The notes below the pieces were generated by a model. That model was not told where the DNA came from, ran no database searches, and saw only the letters and a program-made list of their open reading frames with translations. A stretch of 64,000 nucleotides of DNA from Rhodocyclaceae bacterium UBA2271 (GTDB taxonomy: Bacteria; Pseudomonadota; Gammaproteobacteria; Burkholderiales; Rhodocyclaceae): positions 7,007 to 71,006 of the forward strand of contig DDXB01000031.1 of assembly GCA_002347405.1 (NCBI GenBank), written 5' to 3'. Both the position numbers and the translations under genes were made by a program. Positions within the stretch are counted from its first letter, which is position 1; every line of letters begins with the position of its first letter. This document shows positions 23,803 through 30,894 of the stretch, one piece after another.

Positions 23803-25089
23803 ATGACGGCTTCAATCGCAACCAACCAGACTATCCTGGTCGTCGGCGGCGGTATCGCTGGCATGACGGCTGCCCTCGAGGCGGCCGAGTGTGGTAAGCA
23901 GGTAATACTGGTCGAAAAATCCCCCACCCTGGGCGGCCGTACTTCCATGCTTTACCGCTATTTTCCCAAGATGTGTTTTCCGACCTGCGGGCTGGAAATC
24001 AACCTGAGGCGCCTGCGCGGTAACCCGAACGTTCGCGTGATGTCGATGACCGAGGTGGCCGCCGTAACCGGCAGTCGCGGTGATTACAACGTTACCCTGA
24101 AGGTCCAGCCGCGCTTCATCAACGAGAACTGCACTGCCTGCGGTGATTGCGGCAAGGCGGTATCCGCCGAAGTACCCAACGTGGCGAACTACGGACTCGA
24201 CAAGATCAAGGCAGCCTACCTGCCACACGGCATGGCCTACCCGCAGCGCTACGTCATCGATCCATCCATCGTCGGCACGCCCGATGGCGAAGCTGCCAAG
24301 GCCGCCTGCAAGTTCGACGCGGTCGATCTCGGCATGCAGGAAGAAACCATCGAGATCAAGGCTGGCAGCGTGGTCTGGGCCACCGGCTGGCGTCCCTATG
24401 ACGCGAACAAGATTCAGCCCTACGGCTATGATCGCTACGCCAATGTGATCACCAGCCTCGAATTCGAACGCCTCTGCGACCCGCAGGGCCCGACCGGCGG
24501 CAAGGTGCTGCGCCCCTCCGACGGGAAGGAAGCCAAGAACATCGCCTTCATCCAGTGCGCCGGCTCGCGTGACGAGAACCACCTGCGTCACTGCTCGCGC
24601 ATCTGCTGCATGGCCACCTTGAAACAGACCCAATATGTACGCGAAGCGGCCGGCGAGGATGCCAAGTCGACGGTGTATTACATCGATATCCGCGTCATCG
24701 ATCGTCTGGAAGACTTCTACCAGAACGTGCAGAAGGATCCGAACGTCAGCTTCGTCAAGTCGAAAGTAGCCAGGATTGCCTTGAACGAAGAAAACAACAG
24801 CCCGATCCTGCATGGCGTCGATACCGAGGGGTATCACCGCTACGCCACCGAACACGACCTTGTCGTGCTGGCGGTCGGCATGGAGCCCGAGGTCGTCGGT
24901 GTGCAGTTGCCTGAGGACATCGTGCTCGACTCCTCGAACTTCATCGAAGGCTCGAAATCTGGCGGCATGTTCGGCGCCGGCAGCGCGGCCAGTCCGCTCG
25001 ACGTCAATCGTGCCGTGCAAAGCGCGACGGCTGCTGCCATGCGCTCTGTCCAGGTCATTCACAAAACTGCATCCACGGAGGCCGCATGA
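23803..25089 (+). CDS. qmoA: QmoA, flavoprotein subunit of the quinone-interacting oxidoreductase
   Basis: 428-residue HdrA-like FAD protein. The N-terminal Rossmann motif is ILVVGGGIAGMTAALEAAECG, with EKSPTLGGRTSMLYRYFPKM after it. A cysteine cluster (NCTACGDCG) and C-rich segment (HCSRICCMATLKQTQ) can hold FeS. In sulfur bacteria QmoABC couples APS reductase to the quinone pool. Start at MTASIATNQT, with GGAGG six bases upstream; earlier in-frame sequence is non-homologous. First gene of a four-gene operon, overlapping qmoB by four bases. Confidence 0.9.
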   Translation: MTASIATNQTILVVGGGIAGMTAALEAAECGKQVILVEKSPTLGGRTSMLYRYFPKMCFPTCGLEINLRRLRGNPNVRVMSMTEVAAVTGSRGDYNVTLKVQPRFINENCTACGDCGKAVSAEVPNVANYGLDKIKAAYLPHGMAYPQRYVIDPSIVGTPDGEAAKAACKFDAVDLGMQEETIEIKAGSVVWATGWRPYDANKIQPYGYDRYANVITSLEFERLCDPQGPTGGKVLRPSDGKEAKNIAFIQCAGSRDENHLRHCSRICCMATLKQTQYVREAAGEDAKSTVYYIDIRVIDRLEDFYQNVQKDPNVSFVKSKVARIALNEENNSPILHGVDTEGYHRYATEHDLVVLAVGMEPEVVGVQLPEDIVLDSSNFIEGSKSGGMFGAGSAASPLDVNRAVQSATAAAMRSVQVIHKTASTEAA

Positions 25090-27335
25090 ACGCACCGGCC
25101 AATAAATTTGCCGCTTACATCTGCTCCGGTTGCGGCCTGGGCGATGTCCTGAAAGTTGCCGGGCTTGAGAAAGTCGCCAAGACCGAAGGCAAGATGGCGG
25201 TCATCAAGACACACCCCTTCCTCTGCAACGCCGAAGGTGTGAAGATGATTCAGGACGACATCGCCAACGACGGCGTGACACACCTGTGCATCGCCGCCTG
25301 CTCGCGCCGCGCCAAGACCGAAGCCTTTTCCTTCCCGACCGTTGCCGTTGCGCGCGCCAACCTGCGCGAAGGCGTGACCTGGATCGTTGCCGAAGGCGCC
25401 GACCATGACGAGGTTCGTCAGGAAATGGCCGAAGACTACATCCGCATGGCTTGCGCCGAGGTCAAGAAATTGATCCTCCCAGCCGGCAACAAGAAAGAAT
25501 CTTCGAGCAAGAAGATCCTGGTTGTCGGTGGCGGCATGTCCGGCATGACGGCGGCGCAGGCAGCGGCTGATGCCGGCTACGAAGTAGTTCTGGTTGAAAA
25601 GACCGGCGCCTTGGGTGGCTTTGCCAACCAGATGTGGAAGCGCATGCCCTTCAATGCGCCCCACGCCGAAGCCCAGCCGACCGGCGCGGTGGAACTGGCG
25701 GCACAGGTTTCCGCCAATCCGAAGATCAAGGTCTATCTGAACTCGACGGTCGCCGAAACTGCTGGCGCCCCCGGCCGCTTTGCCATCAAGATCGCCCAGG
25801 AATCCGGCAGCATCAGCGAGGAACTCTGCGGCGCCATCGTGCAGGCTTCCGGTTTCAGCACCTACGACATCGCCAAACTGCCCGAACTGGGCGGTGGCCA
25901 GCAGAACGTCGTCGACCAGGCCGGCCTCGAAGCCCTGGCGAAAGCCGCCAACGGTGGGCCGATCAAGCGCGCCGACGGCAAGGAAGTCAGTTCCGTGGTG
26001 TTCGTGCAGTGCGCCGGTCAGCGCGACGATTCGGGTACGCACCTGCCTTACTGCTCCGGCCACTGTTGCGGTACGAGCATCAAGCAGGCGATGTACTTCA
26101 AGGACCAGAACCCCGACATCGACACCGTGGTCATGTACGACGACCTGCGCGTGCCGGGCATGGGCGAGGACTTTTATCGCAGCGCGCAGACCAAGGGCGT
26201 GATCTTCACCAAGGGCAAGGCATCCAAAGTGACGGGCGGCGACAGCTGCAACGTGACCTTCAAGGACCTGATCCTCAACGAGGAAAACACCATCCCCGCC
26301 GACCTGGTCGTGCTTGCCACCGGCCAGGTGCCGAATGCGGGCGTCGAGCTTGACGAGTGGAACGCTACCGCCACTGCCGCGGATAGCGGTGACGCTGCAG
26401 CGATAGAGAAGAAAACGGCGCTACAGAAGATTTCCGTGCTGAACATGAATTACCGTCAGGGCCCGGACCTTCCGCAACTCAAGTATGGCTTCGCGGATTC
26501 GCACTTCATCTGCTTCCCGTACGAAACGCGGCGCACCGGCATCTACGCCGCAGGCCCGATGCGCCGTCCGATGGACATGCATCAAGCCACCGAAGATGCC
26601 GTCGGCGCGACCATGAAGGCGATCCAGGCCGCTGAAAACGCCTCACTGGGCCGTGCCGCCCATCCGCGCGCCTGGGACCTGTCGTTCCCGAAAGCGCGTC
26701 TGGAAGGCTGTACGCAGTGCAAACGCTGCACGGTGGAATGCCCCTTCGGCGCGATTGATGAAGACGAGAAGCGCTTCCCGCTGTTCAACGAGGAACGTTG
26801 CCGCCGCTGCGGCACCTGCATGGGCGCCTGTCCGGTACGCGTCATCTCCTTCGAGAACTACTCGTGCGACTCCGTCGGCATGCAGGTCAAGGCGGTCAAT
26901 GTGCCCGATGAGGAAGATGAAAAGCCACGCATCCTGATCCTGGCCTGCGAGAACGACGCCTATCCGGCGCTCGACATGGCCGGCATGCAGCGCCTGACCT
27001 ATTCTGCCTTTGTGCGGGTGATTCCGGTCCGCTGCCTGGGCTCGGTCAATACCGTCTGGATCACCGACGCGCTCGGTGCCGGCTACGACGGCGTGATGAT
27101 GATGGGCTGCCAGAAGGGCGACAACTACCAGTGTCACTTCGTCAAGGGCTCCGAGATGGCCTACTATCGCCTCAGCAAGATCGGCGATACCCTGAAGGGC
27201 ATGGGCCTGGAACCGGAACGCATGCAGACCTACGAGATCGCCATTACTGATGCCGCGCGCGTTGCCAAGCTGATCAATGAGTATGTCGAGCAGCTCAACG
27301 AAATGGGCCCGTCGCCAATGAAGGGCTTCGGCTAA
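25086..27335 (+). CDS. qmoB: QmoB, FAD/FeS subunit with MvhD-like domain
   Basis: 749 residues. An N-terminal cysteine-containing segment (YICSGCGLGD, HPFLCNAEG) precedes an HdrA-like FAD domain (ILVVGGGMSGMTAAQAAADAG), two [4Fe-4S] ferredoxin motifs (CTQCKRCTVECP and CRRCGTCMGACP) and a C-terminal MvhD/FrhD-type domain (LILACENDAYPALDM, GCQKGDNYQCHFVKGSEMAYYR). MvhD domains pass electrons between hydrogenase or Apr-type partners and Hdr modules. Central subunit of the Qmo complex; co-translated with qmoA. Confidence 0.9.
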   Translation: MNAPANKFAAYICSGCGLGDVLKVAGLEKVAKTEGKMAVIKTHPFLCNAEGVKMIQDDIANDGVTHLCIAACSRRAKTEAFSFPTVAVARANLREGVTWIVAEGADHDEVRQEMAEDYIRMACAEVKKLILPAGNKKESSSKKILVVGGGMSGMTAAQAAADAGYEVVLVEKTGALGGFANQMWKRMPFNAPHAEAQPTGAVELAAQVSANPKIKVYLNSTVAETAGAPGRFAIKIAQESGSISEELCGAIVQASGFSTYDIAKLPELGGGQQNVVDQAGLEALAKAANGGPIKRADGKEVSSVVFVQCAGQRDDSGTHLPYCSGHCCGTSIKQAMYFKDQNPDIDTVVMYDDLRVPGMGEDFYRSAQTKGVIFTKGKASKVTGGDSCNVTFKDLILNEENTIPADLVVLATGQVPNAGVELDEWNATATAADSGDAAAIEKKTALQKISVLNMNYRQGPDLPQLKYGFADSHFICFPYETRRTGIYAAGPMRRPMDMHQATEDAVGATMKAIQAAENASLGRAAHPRAWDLSFPKARLEGCTQCKRCTVECPFGAIDEDEKRFPLFNEERCRRCGTCMGACPVRVISFENYSCDSVGMQVKAVNVPDEEDEKPRILILACENDAYPALDMAGMQRLTYSAFVRVIPVRCLGSVNTVWITDALGAGYDGVMMMGCQKGDNYQCHFVKGSEMAYYRLSKIGDTLKGMGLEPERMQTYEIAITDAARVAKLINEYVEQLNEMGPSPMKGFG

Positions 27336-27343
27336 AAGGAGCT

Positions 27344-27970
27344 ATGACAATGACTACAGCAAACGAAACCGCCGTCGCCAAGTACAGGAACAACTTCCTC
27401 AAGGAAGTTGAGGCTACCGTCGAGGAAGGCCACTGGGTCAAGATGTGCATGCAGTGCGGCGTCTGTGCCGGTTCCTGCCCATTCGGTCCGCATTGGGAAC
27501 ATTCACCGCAGAAGATTTTCATGATGATTCGCGCCGGCAAGCGTGATGAAGTCCTGAAGTCCGACTCGATGTGGATGTGCACCTCCTGCTACAACTGCAT
27601 GGTGCGCTGCCCGCGCGAACTGCCGATCACGCACATCATGCACGGCCTGGCCAACTATGCTTATCGCCTCGGCCTGTCCCCCAAGGGGCAGCCGAACCAG
27701 GCCATCGCCAAGCTGTTCTGGGATAGCGCCCTCAAATATGGCCGTGTCAACGAACTCAAGTTTTCCCTGGCCATGTATTTCCGGGATGGGTTTGTGCAGG
27801 GCGTAAAAAATGCCCTGGCCATGCAAAGCGTCGGTCTTGGCCTGATGAAAGCCGGACGCCTTAACCCGATGGAAATCATCAGCGGCCACACCTGCAAGGA
27901 CACCAGTGGAATCCACAAAATGATCGCCAAGGCGCGCGAAATTGAAGATCGCCGCCGCGGCCTAGCCTGA
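27344..27970 (+). CDS. HdrC-like iron-sulfur protein
   Basis: 208 residues with two [4Fe-4S] motifs, CMQCGVCAGSCPFGPHW and CTSCYNCMVRCPRELPI, typical of HdrC. No membrane helices follow, unlike the canonical fused QmoC whose C-terminal half is a cytochrome b. So the electron relay here is soluble or peripherally bound. AAGGAG lies two bases before the ATG. Same operon as qmoAB (8-base gap) and followed by an HdrB-like gene. Confidence 0.88.
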   Translation: MTMTTANETAVAKYRNNFLKEVEATVEEGHWVKMCMQCGVCAGSCPFGPHWEHSPQKIFMMIRAGKRDEVLKSDSMWMCTSCYNCMVRCPRELPITHIMHGLANYAYRLGLSPKGQPNQAIAKLFWDSALKYGRVNELKFSLAMYFRDGFVQGVKNALAMQSVGLGLMKAGRLNPMEIISGHTCKDTSGIHKMIAKAREIEDRRRGLA

Positions 27971-27985
27971 CGGAGAGCCTGACAT

Positions 27986-28888
27986 ATGACGAAGAAACAA
28001 TACGCGTTCTACCCTGGCTGCTCCTCGCAAAAAGGCGCATCGGCGGCGAACTACATCACCTCCTTCGGCGTGATCTGCGACAAACTCGACATTCAGCTCA
28101 ATGAAATTCCCGACTGGAACTGCTGCGCGGCCTCGATTGGCTATGCCGAAGGCGGCGAACTGCCGCGCATCGTCATGGGTGCCCGTAACCTGGCCCTCAG
28201 CGATCAGCATCTGCCCGGTCAGGATATCGTCTCCGGGTGCCCGGCCTGCTGGCTGGCCAACCGGGAAGCCACCGAGCGTCTGCAACACTCGACCAGCCTG
28301 ATGGCAGAAGCCAATGAAGCGCTCAAGGAAGTTTCCCTGAAGCTTCGCACCGACTTCAACACGAAGTCGCGCCACTTCACCGAAGTGCTGATCGAAGACA
28401 TCGGCTACGCAGGCATGAAAGCGCCGGTCGTCAAGCCGCTGGACGGCGTCAAGATCGCCGGTTATGTCGGCTGTCAGGCCAATCGCCCGTACGGCATTGC
28501 CGGCGAGTCTTTTGAGAACCCGCAATACCTCGACAAGATGATCGAAACCTGTGGCGCCGAAGCTGTGCCCTACGATCAGAAGGTCACCTGTTGCGGTGGC
28601 GCGCTGGCTTTCTCCGAGCCGGAAAAGGCACAAGCACTGATTCAGGACATCGTCGGTTCCGCCTACGATCATGGCGCCGACCTGATCGTCACGCCTTGCC
28701 CGCTGTGCCAGGCCAACGTCGAAATCTATCAATCCGAGATCAACAAGAAGAAGGGCACCAAGTTCAACATGCCCGTCGTCTACTACACCCAGCTGCTGAA
28801 TGTGGCCTACGGTGGTTCGATCAAGGAAGCGGGTCTCGACGGCCAATTGATTCGCGCCGAAAAGCTGGAAAAGATCGCCGGCAAGTAA
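27986..28888 (+). CDS. HdrB-like CCG-domain protein
   Basis: 300 residues with the two-domain cysteine-rich (CCG) architecture of heterodisulfide reductase subunit B: WNCCAASIGYAEG and CPAC in the first half, VTCCGGALAFSEPEKAQ and TPCPLCQ in the second. CCG cysteines hold a non-cubane [4Fe-4S] cluster that is the disulfide-reducing site in methanogen HdrB. In this context it likely completes a QmoAB-HdrCB complex. It starts 15 bases after the hdrC-like gene and is followed by an intrinsic terminator. Confidence 0.88.
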   Translation: MTKKQYAFYPGCSSQKGASAANYITSFGVICDKLDIQLNEIPDWNCCAASIGYAEGGELPRIVMGARNLALSDQHLPGQDIVSGCPACWLANREATERLQHSTSLMAEANEALKEVSLKLRTDFNTKSRHFTEVLIEDIGYAGMKAPVVKPLDGVKIAGYVGCQANRPYGIAGESFENPQYLDKMIETCGAEAVPYDQKVTCCGGALAFSEPEKAQALIQDIVGSAYDHGADLIVTPCPLCQANVEIYQSEINKKKGTKFNMPVVYYTQLLNVAYGGSIKEAGLDGQLIRAEKLEKIAGK

Positions 28889-28914
28889 GCTACAGAACGA
28901 TTCAAAGGGGTTAC

Positions 28915-28942
28915 ACGGCCGGCTAATTGCCGGCCGTTTTTT
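28915..28942 (+). terminator. Intrinsic terminator of the qmo-hdr operon
   Basis: ACGGCCGGC, loop TAATT, GCCGGCCGT then six T: a 9-bp GC stem with U-run 27 bases after the hdrB-like stop. Confidence 0.92.
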
Positions 28943-29025
28943 ATGAGAGGGCTAGACTGGCTGGCTGATACAACAGCCGAAGCAGGATTACTGGTGACTC
29001 TTTCGGTATAATCCGCGTCCAACGT

Positions 29026-29101
<76 letters not shown>

Positions 29102-29326
29102 AATTGAAAGGCCCGGATAGTCTCCGTACCCACTGCGCTATCTGACCGGCCGGCAGCGGGTTTCGCAGGAACCACGGCAGGCACATCACCTGGCTTGCTG
29201 GCCCGCCAGGATCGCCTGGATGATGGCTGGCTGGCGCATCCCCTGTCCTGCAACAGCGCCTTGACGGCAGCGCCGACCTCCACGCGGCCCCCTGAGACCA
29301 CATCAGGTCCACTTCAGGTCTTGAAA

Positions 29327-29650
29327 CTCATGCTGTAAGACCCCATAATACTGGCATGGTTGTAACTCCGGCAATCTGGAGGCGTTCTGGACGGCGGTTC
29401 GATTCCGCCCACCTCCACCCAAGCGTATCGAGTTGAGCATCAGGGTATTTTTGGGTGGGGGTGCACTGGCTTCGACAGGGCGAACAAAAGTGAGCAGGCA
29501 ACCCGTCAGGCGATCGACGTTAATGAAGCAAATCTCTAAACGCCAACGATGAGCGTTTCGCAATCGCCGCTTAAGGCCTTTGCCGAGGCTGCTTGAGCCT
29601 TGTTACCAAAGAAAAGCCGGTGGGGGCACAGTTTCGACTGTGTCCCCATC
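29327..29650 (+). ncRNA. ssrA: Permuted two-piece tmRNA (betaproteobacterial type)
   Basis: tmRNA rescues stalled ribosomes with an alanine-charged tRNA-like end and a short mRNA. The acceptor half comes first: T-stem GGCGG-TTCGATT-CCGCC, then acceptor strand CACCTCC-ACC ending near 29420. The coding half starts at GGGGGTG (29457) followed by CACTGGCTTCGACAG. GGGGGTG pairs perfectly with CACCTCC, including the alanine G3-U70 pair, showing the halves belong together. The tag reading frame at 29542-29574 encodes ANDERFAIAA then stop. A 10-bp hairpin at 29622-29647 closes the region. The outer ends are estimates. Confidence 0.9.
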
Positions 29651-29796
29651 GTCATTTTCAACGTCGCCCAATACGGGCCCGTCGCTACATTCGTTCTGCC
29701 GGCTTCGTCGCGGTTCAGGCCATGCGGGCCGGTTGCGCGCCAAATCGTGCCGGATCGGGCAATCCGCACAGCAGGGCGATGGACGGATAGTCCGAT

Positions 29797-29819
29797 AAAG
29801 TCGGCGCTGGCGGGACGGG
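29797..29819. repeat. R2 repeat after tmRNA
   Basis: AAAGTCGGCGCTGGCGGGAC then GGG, directly joined to the tandem duplication that follows. Orientation is downstream of the plus-strand tmRNA. Confidence 0.85.
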
Positions 29820-29892
29820 GAGGCCGTCAGGCCGGAGGTGGCCCGAAGAGGCTACGGGGAGGCCGTCAGGCCGGAGGTGGCCCGAAGAGGCT
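29815..29892. repeat. Perfect tandem duplication, two 39-bp units
   Basis: Two identical 39-bp units beginning ACGGGGAGGCCGTCAGGCCG and ending CCGAAGAGGCT lie head to tail, immediately 3' of the minus-strand cytochrome gene. Confidence 0.9.
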
Positions 29893-29909
29893 ACGGCGGT
29901 GAGCTTGCC

Positions 29910-30239
29910 CTAGCGCGTCAGAATCCAGCCGATCAGGTTCTCGATCCGCGCGGCATCGCGGGTTTTGACGATGCCATGCGGTTCCTTCTCGCCGTCGATC
30001 TCCACTTCACTGGCGACGGTGACGTGGCGGGTCAGCTTGGCCTTGGCATCCGCATCTCCCTGATACTTGGCGGCGATTTTGGCGAACGGCGGGCCGGCTT
30101 TCTGTTTCGCCACGTCATGACACTTGGTGCAGCGGCTATCCTTGAGCAGTGTCATGGCATCTGCTTCATCGGCGGCCAGGGCCGGCGCGGTCTGCAGCGC
30201 AAGCGCCACGAGGCAAGCGGGAATCGATAATTGGCGCAT
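29910..30239 (-). CDS. Periplasmic monohaem cytochrome c (copy 1)
   Basis: 109 residues with signal peptide (MRQLSIPACLVALALQTAPALA) and a single CTKCH haem site. The mature part (DEADAMTLLKDSRCTKCHDV ... VKTRDAARIENLIGWILTR) is clearly paralogous to the cytochrome at 36208-36546. Class I fold by size. No obvious axial Met motif of the usual kind is seen; a conserved EVEIDGEKEPH segment with His may serve. In Mto-type clusters a small monohaem cytochrome (MtoD) shuttles electrons through the periplasm, and this is a plausible counterpart. Confidence 0.88.
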   Translation of the reverse strand: MRQLSIPACLVALALQTAPALAADEADAMTLLKDSRCTKCHDVAKQKAGPPFAKIAAKYQGDADAKAKLTRHVTVASEVEIDGEKEPHGIVKTRDAARIENLIGWILTR

Positions 30240-30268
30240 GAAGAGTCTCCTGATGTCGAGAAAATGGA

Positions 30269-30883
30269 TTACTGCAGGCTGCCGATATAAACGGTGACAG
30301 CGCGGGTTTCCAGCTCCGTCAGCCTGGCGGCGATCGAGTGCATGATGGCGTTGTCGTTGGTGCGCGCCCGTTGGTTGAATTCCTGCAACTGGGATTCCAG
30401 ATAGCGCGGATGCTGGCCGGCCAGGCGCGGCAATTGCTCGGTGCCGAGACCTTGCGCGCCATGGCAGGATGCGCAGGATGGAACGCCGGAATAGGTATTG
30501 CCCTTGTGATAAATGTACCTGCCGACCGCCGCCAGATCGGGGTCGCCCGGCTGGCTCGCCGCCGCCGGTTTGCTGGCGTAGAAGTCGCCCAGAATGGCAA
30601 TGTCCTCGTCCTTGAGATCCTTGCTCATCTCGCCCATCACCTCGCTCTTGCGGCGGCCGTCACGGAAATCCGCCAACTGCTTGCGCATATAGCTCGGGTG
30701 TTGGGCCGCCAGCCGCGGGTAAATGCGGCTGGCGCTCTCTCCTTCCGGCCCATGACATAGCCCGCATCGCTCGATGATGATCTTGTTGACATGCGGGGGC
30801 ACCTCCAACGCTGCCACGGGTGAGGCCAGGCCCAACCCCAGCAGCACGGCAAACGCGATACGAAAGTCAGTCATGATGGGCAA
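30269..30883 (-). CDS. Dihaem cytochrome c4-type protein
   Basis: 204 residues with signal peptide and two c-type haem sites, CGLCH and CASCH, each followed by the c4-like pattern HGPEGE/HGAQGL, then YPRLAAQHPSYMRKQLADFR and LPRLAGQHPRYLESQLQEFN. The two halves are tandem cytochrome c domains, as in cytochrome c4, which docks to terminal oxidases. Periplasmic electron carrier. It lies 11 bases downstream of the multihaem/cytochrome b fusion and presumably shares its transcript. Confidence 0.9.
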   Translation of the reverse strand: MPIMTDFRIAFAVLLGLGLASPVAALEVPPHVNKIIIERCGLCHGPEGESASRIYPRLAAQHPSYMRKQLADFRDGRRKSEVMGEMSKDLKDEDIAILGDFYASKPAAASQPGDPDLAAVGRYIYHKGNTYSGVPSCASCHGAQGLGTEQLPRLAGQHPRYLESQLQEFNQRARTNDNAIMHSIAARLTELETRAVTVYIGSLQ

Positions 30884-30894
30884 GCTCCTTGTCG

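Noticed and set aside
23803..28888. Methanogen-type heterodisulfide reductase
   Set aside because: The QmoA/QmoB domain order with MvhD-like tail and the bacterial context fit sulfur-metabolism Qmo; nothing else methanogenic is present.
29341..29421. A second tRNA-like gene downstream of tRNA-Ala
   Set aside because: It has only a T-arm and acceptor strand, with no D-arm or anticodon arm; the acceptor strand pairs with the start of the tmRNA coding piece, so it is the acceptor half of a permuted tmRNA.
29815..29892. CRISPR-like direct repeats
   Set aside because: Two contiguous identical units without spacers, and no cas genes anywhere in the window.
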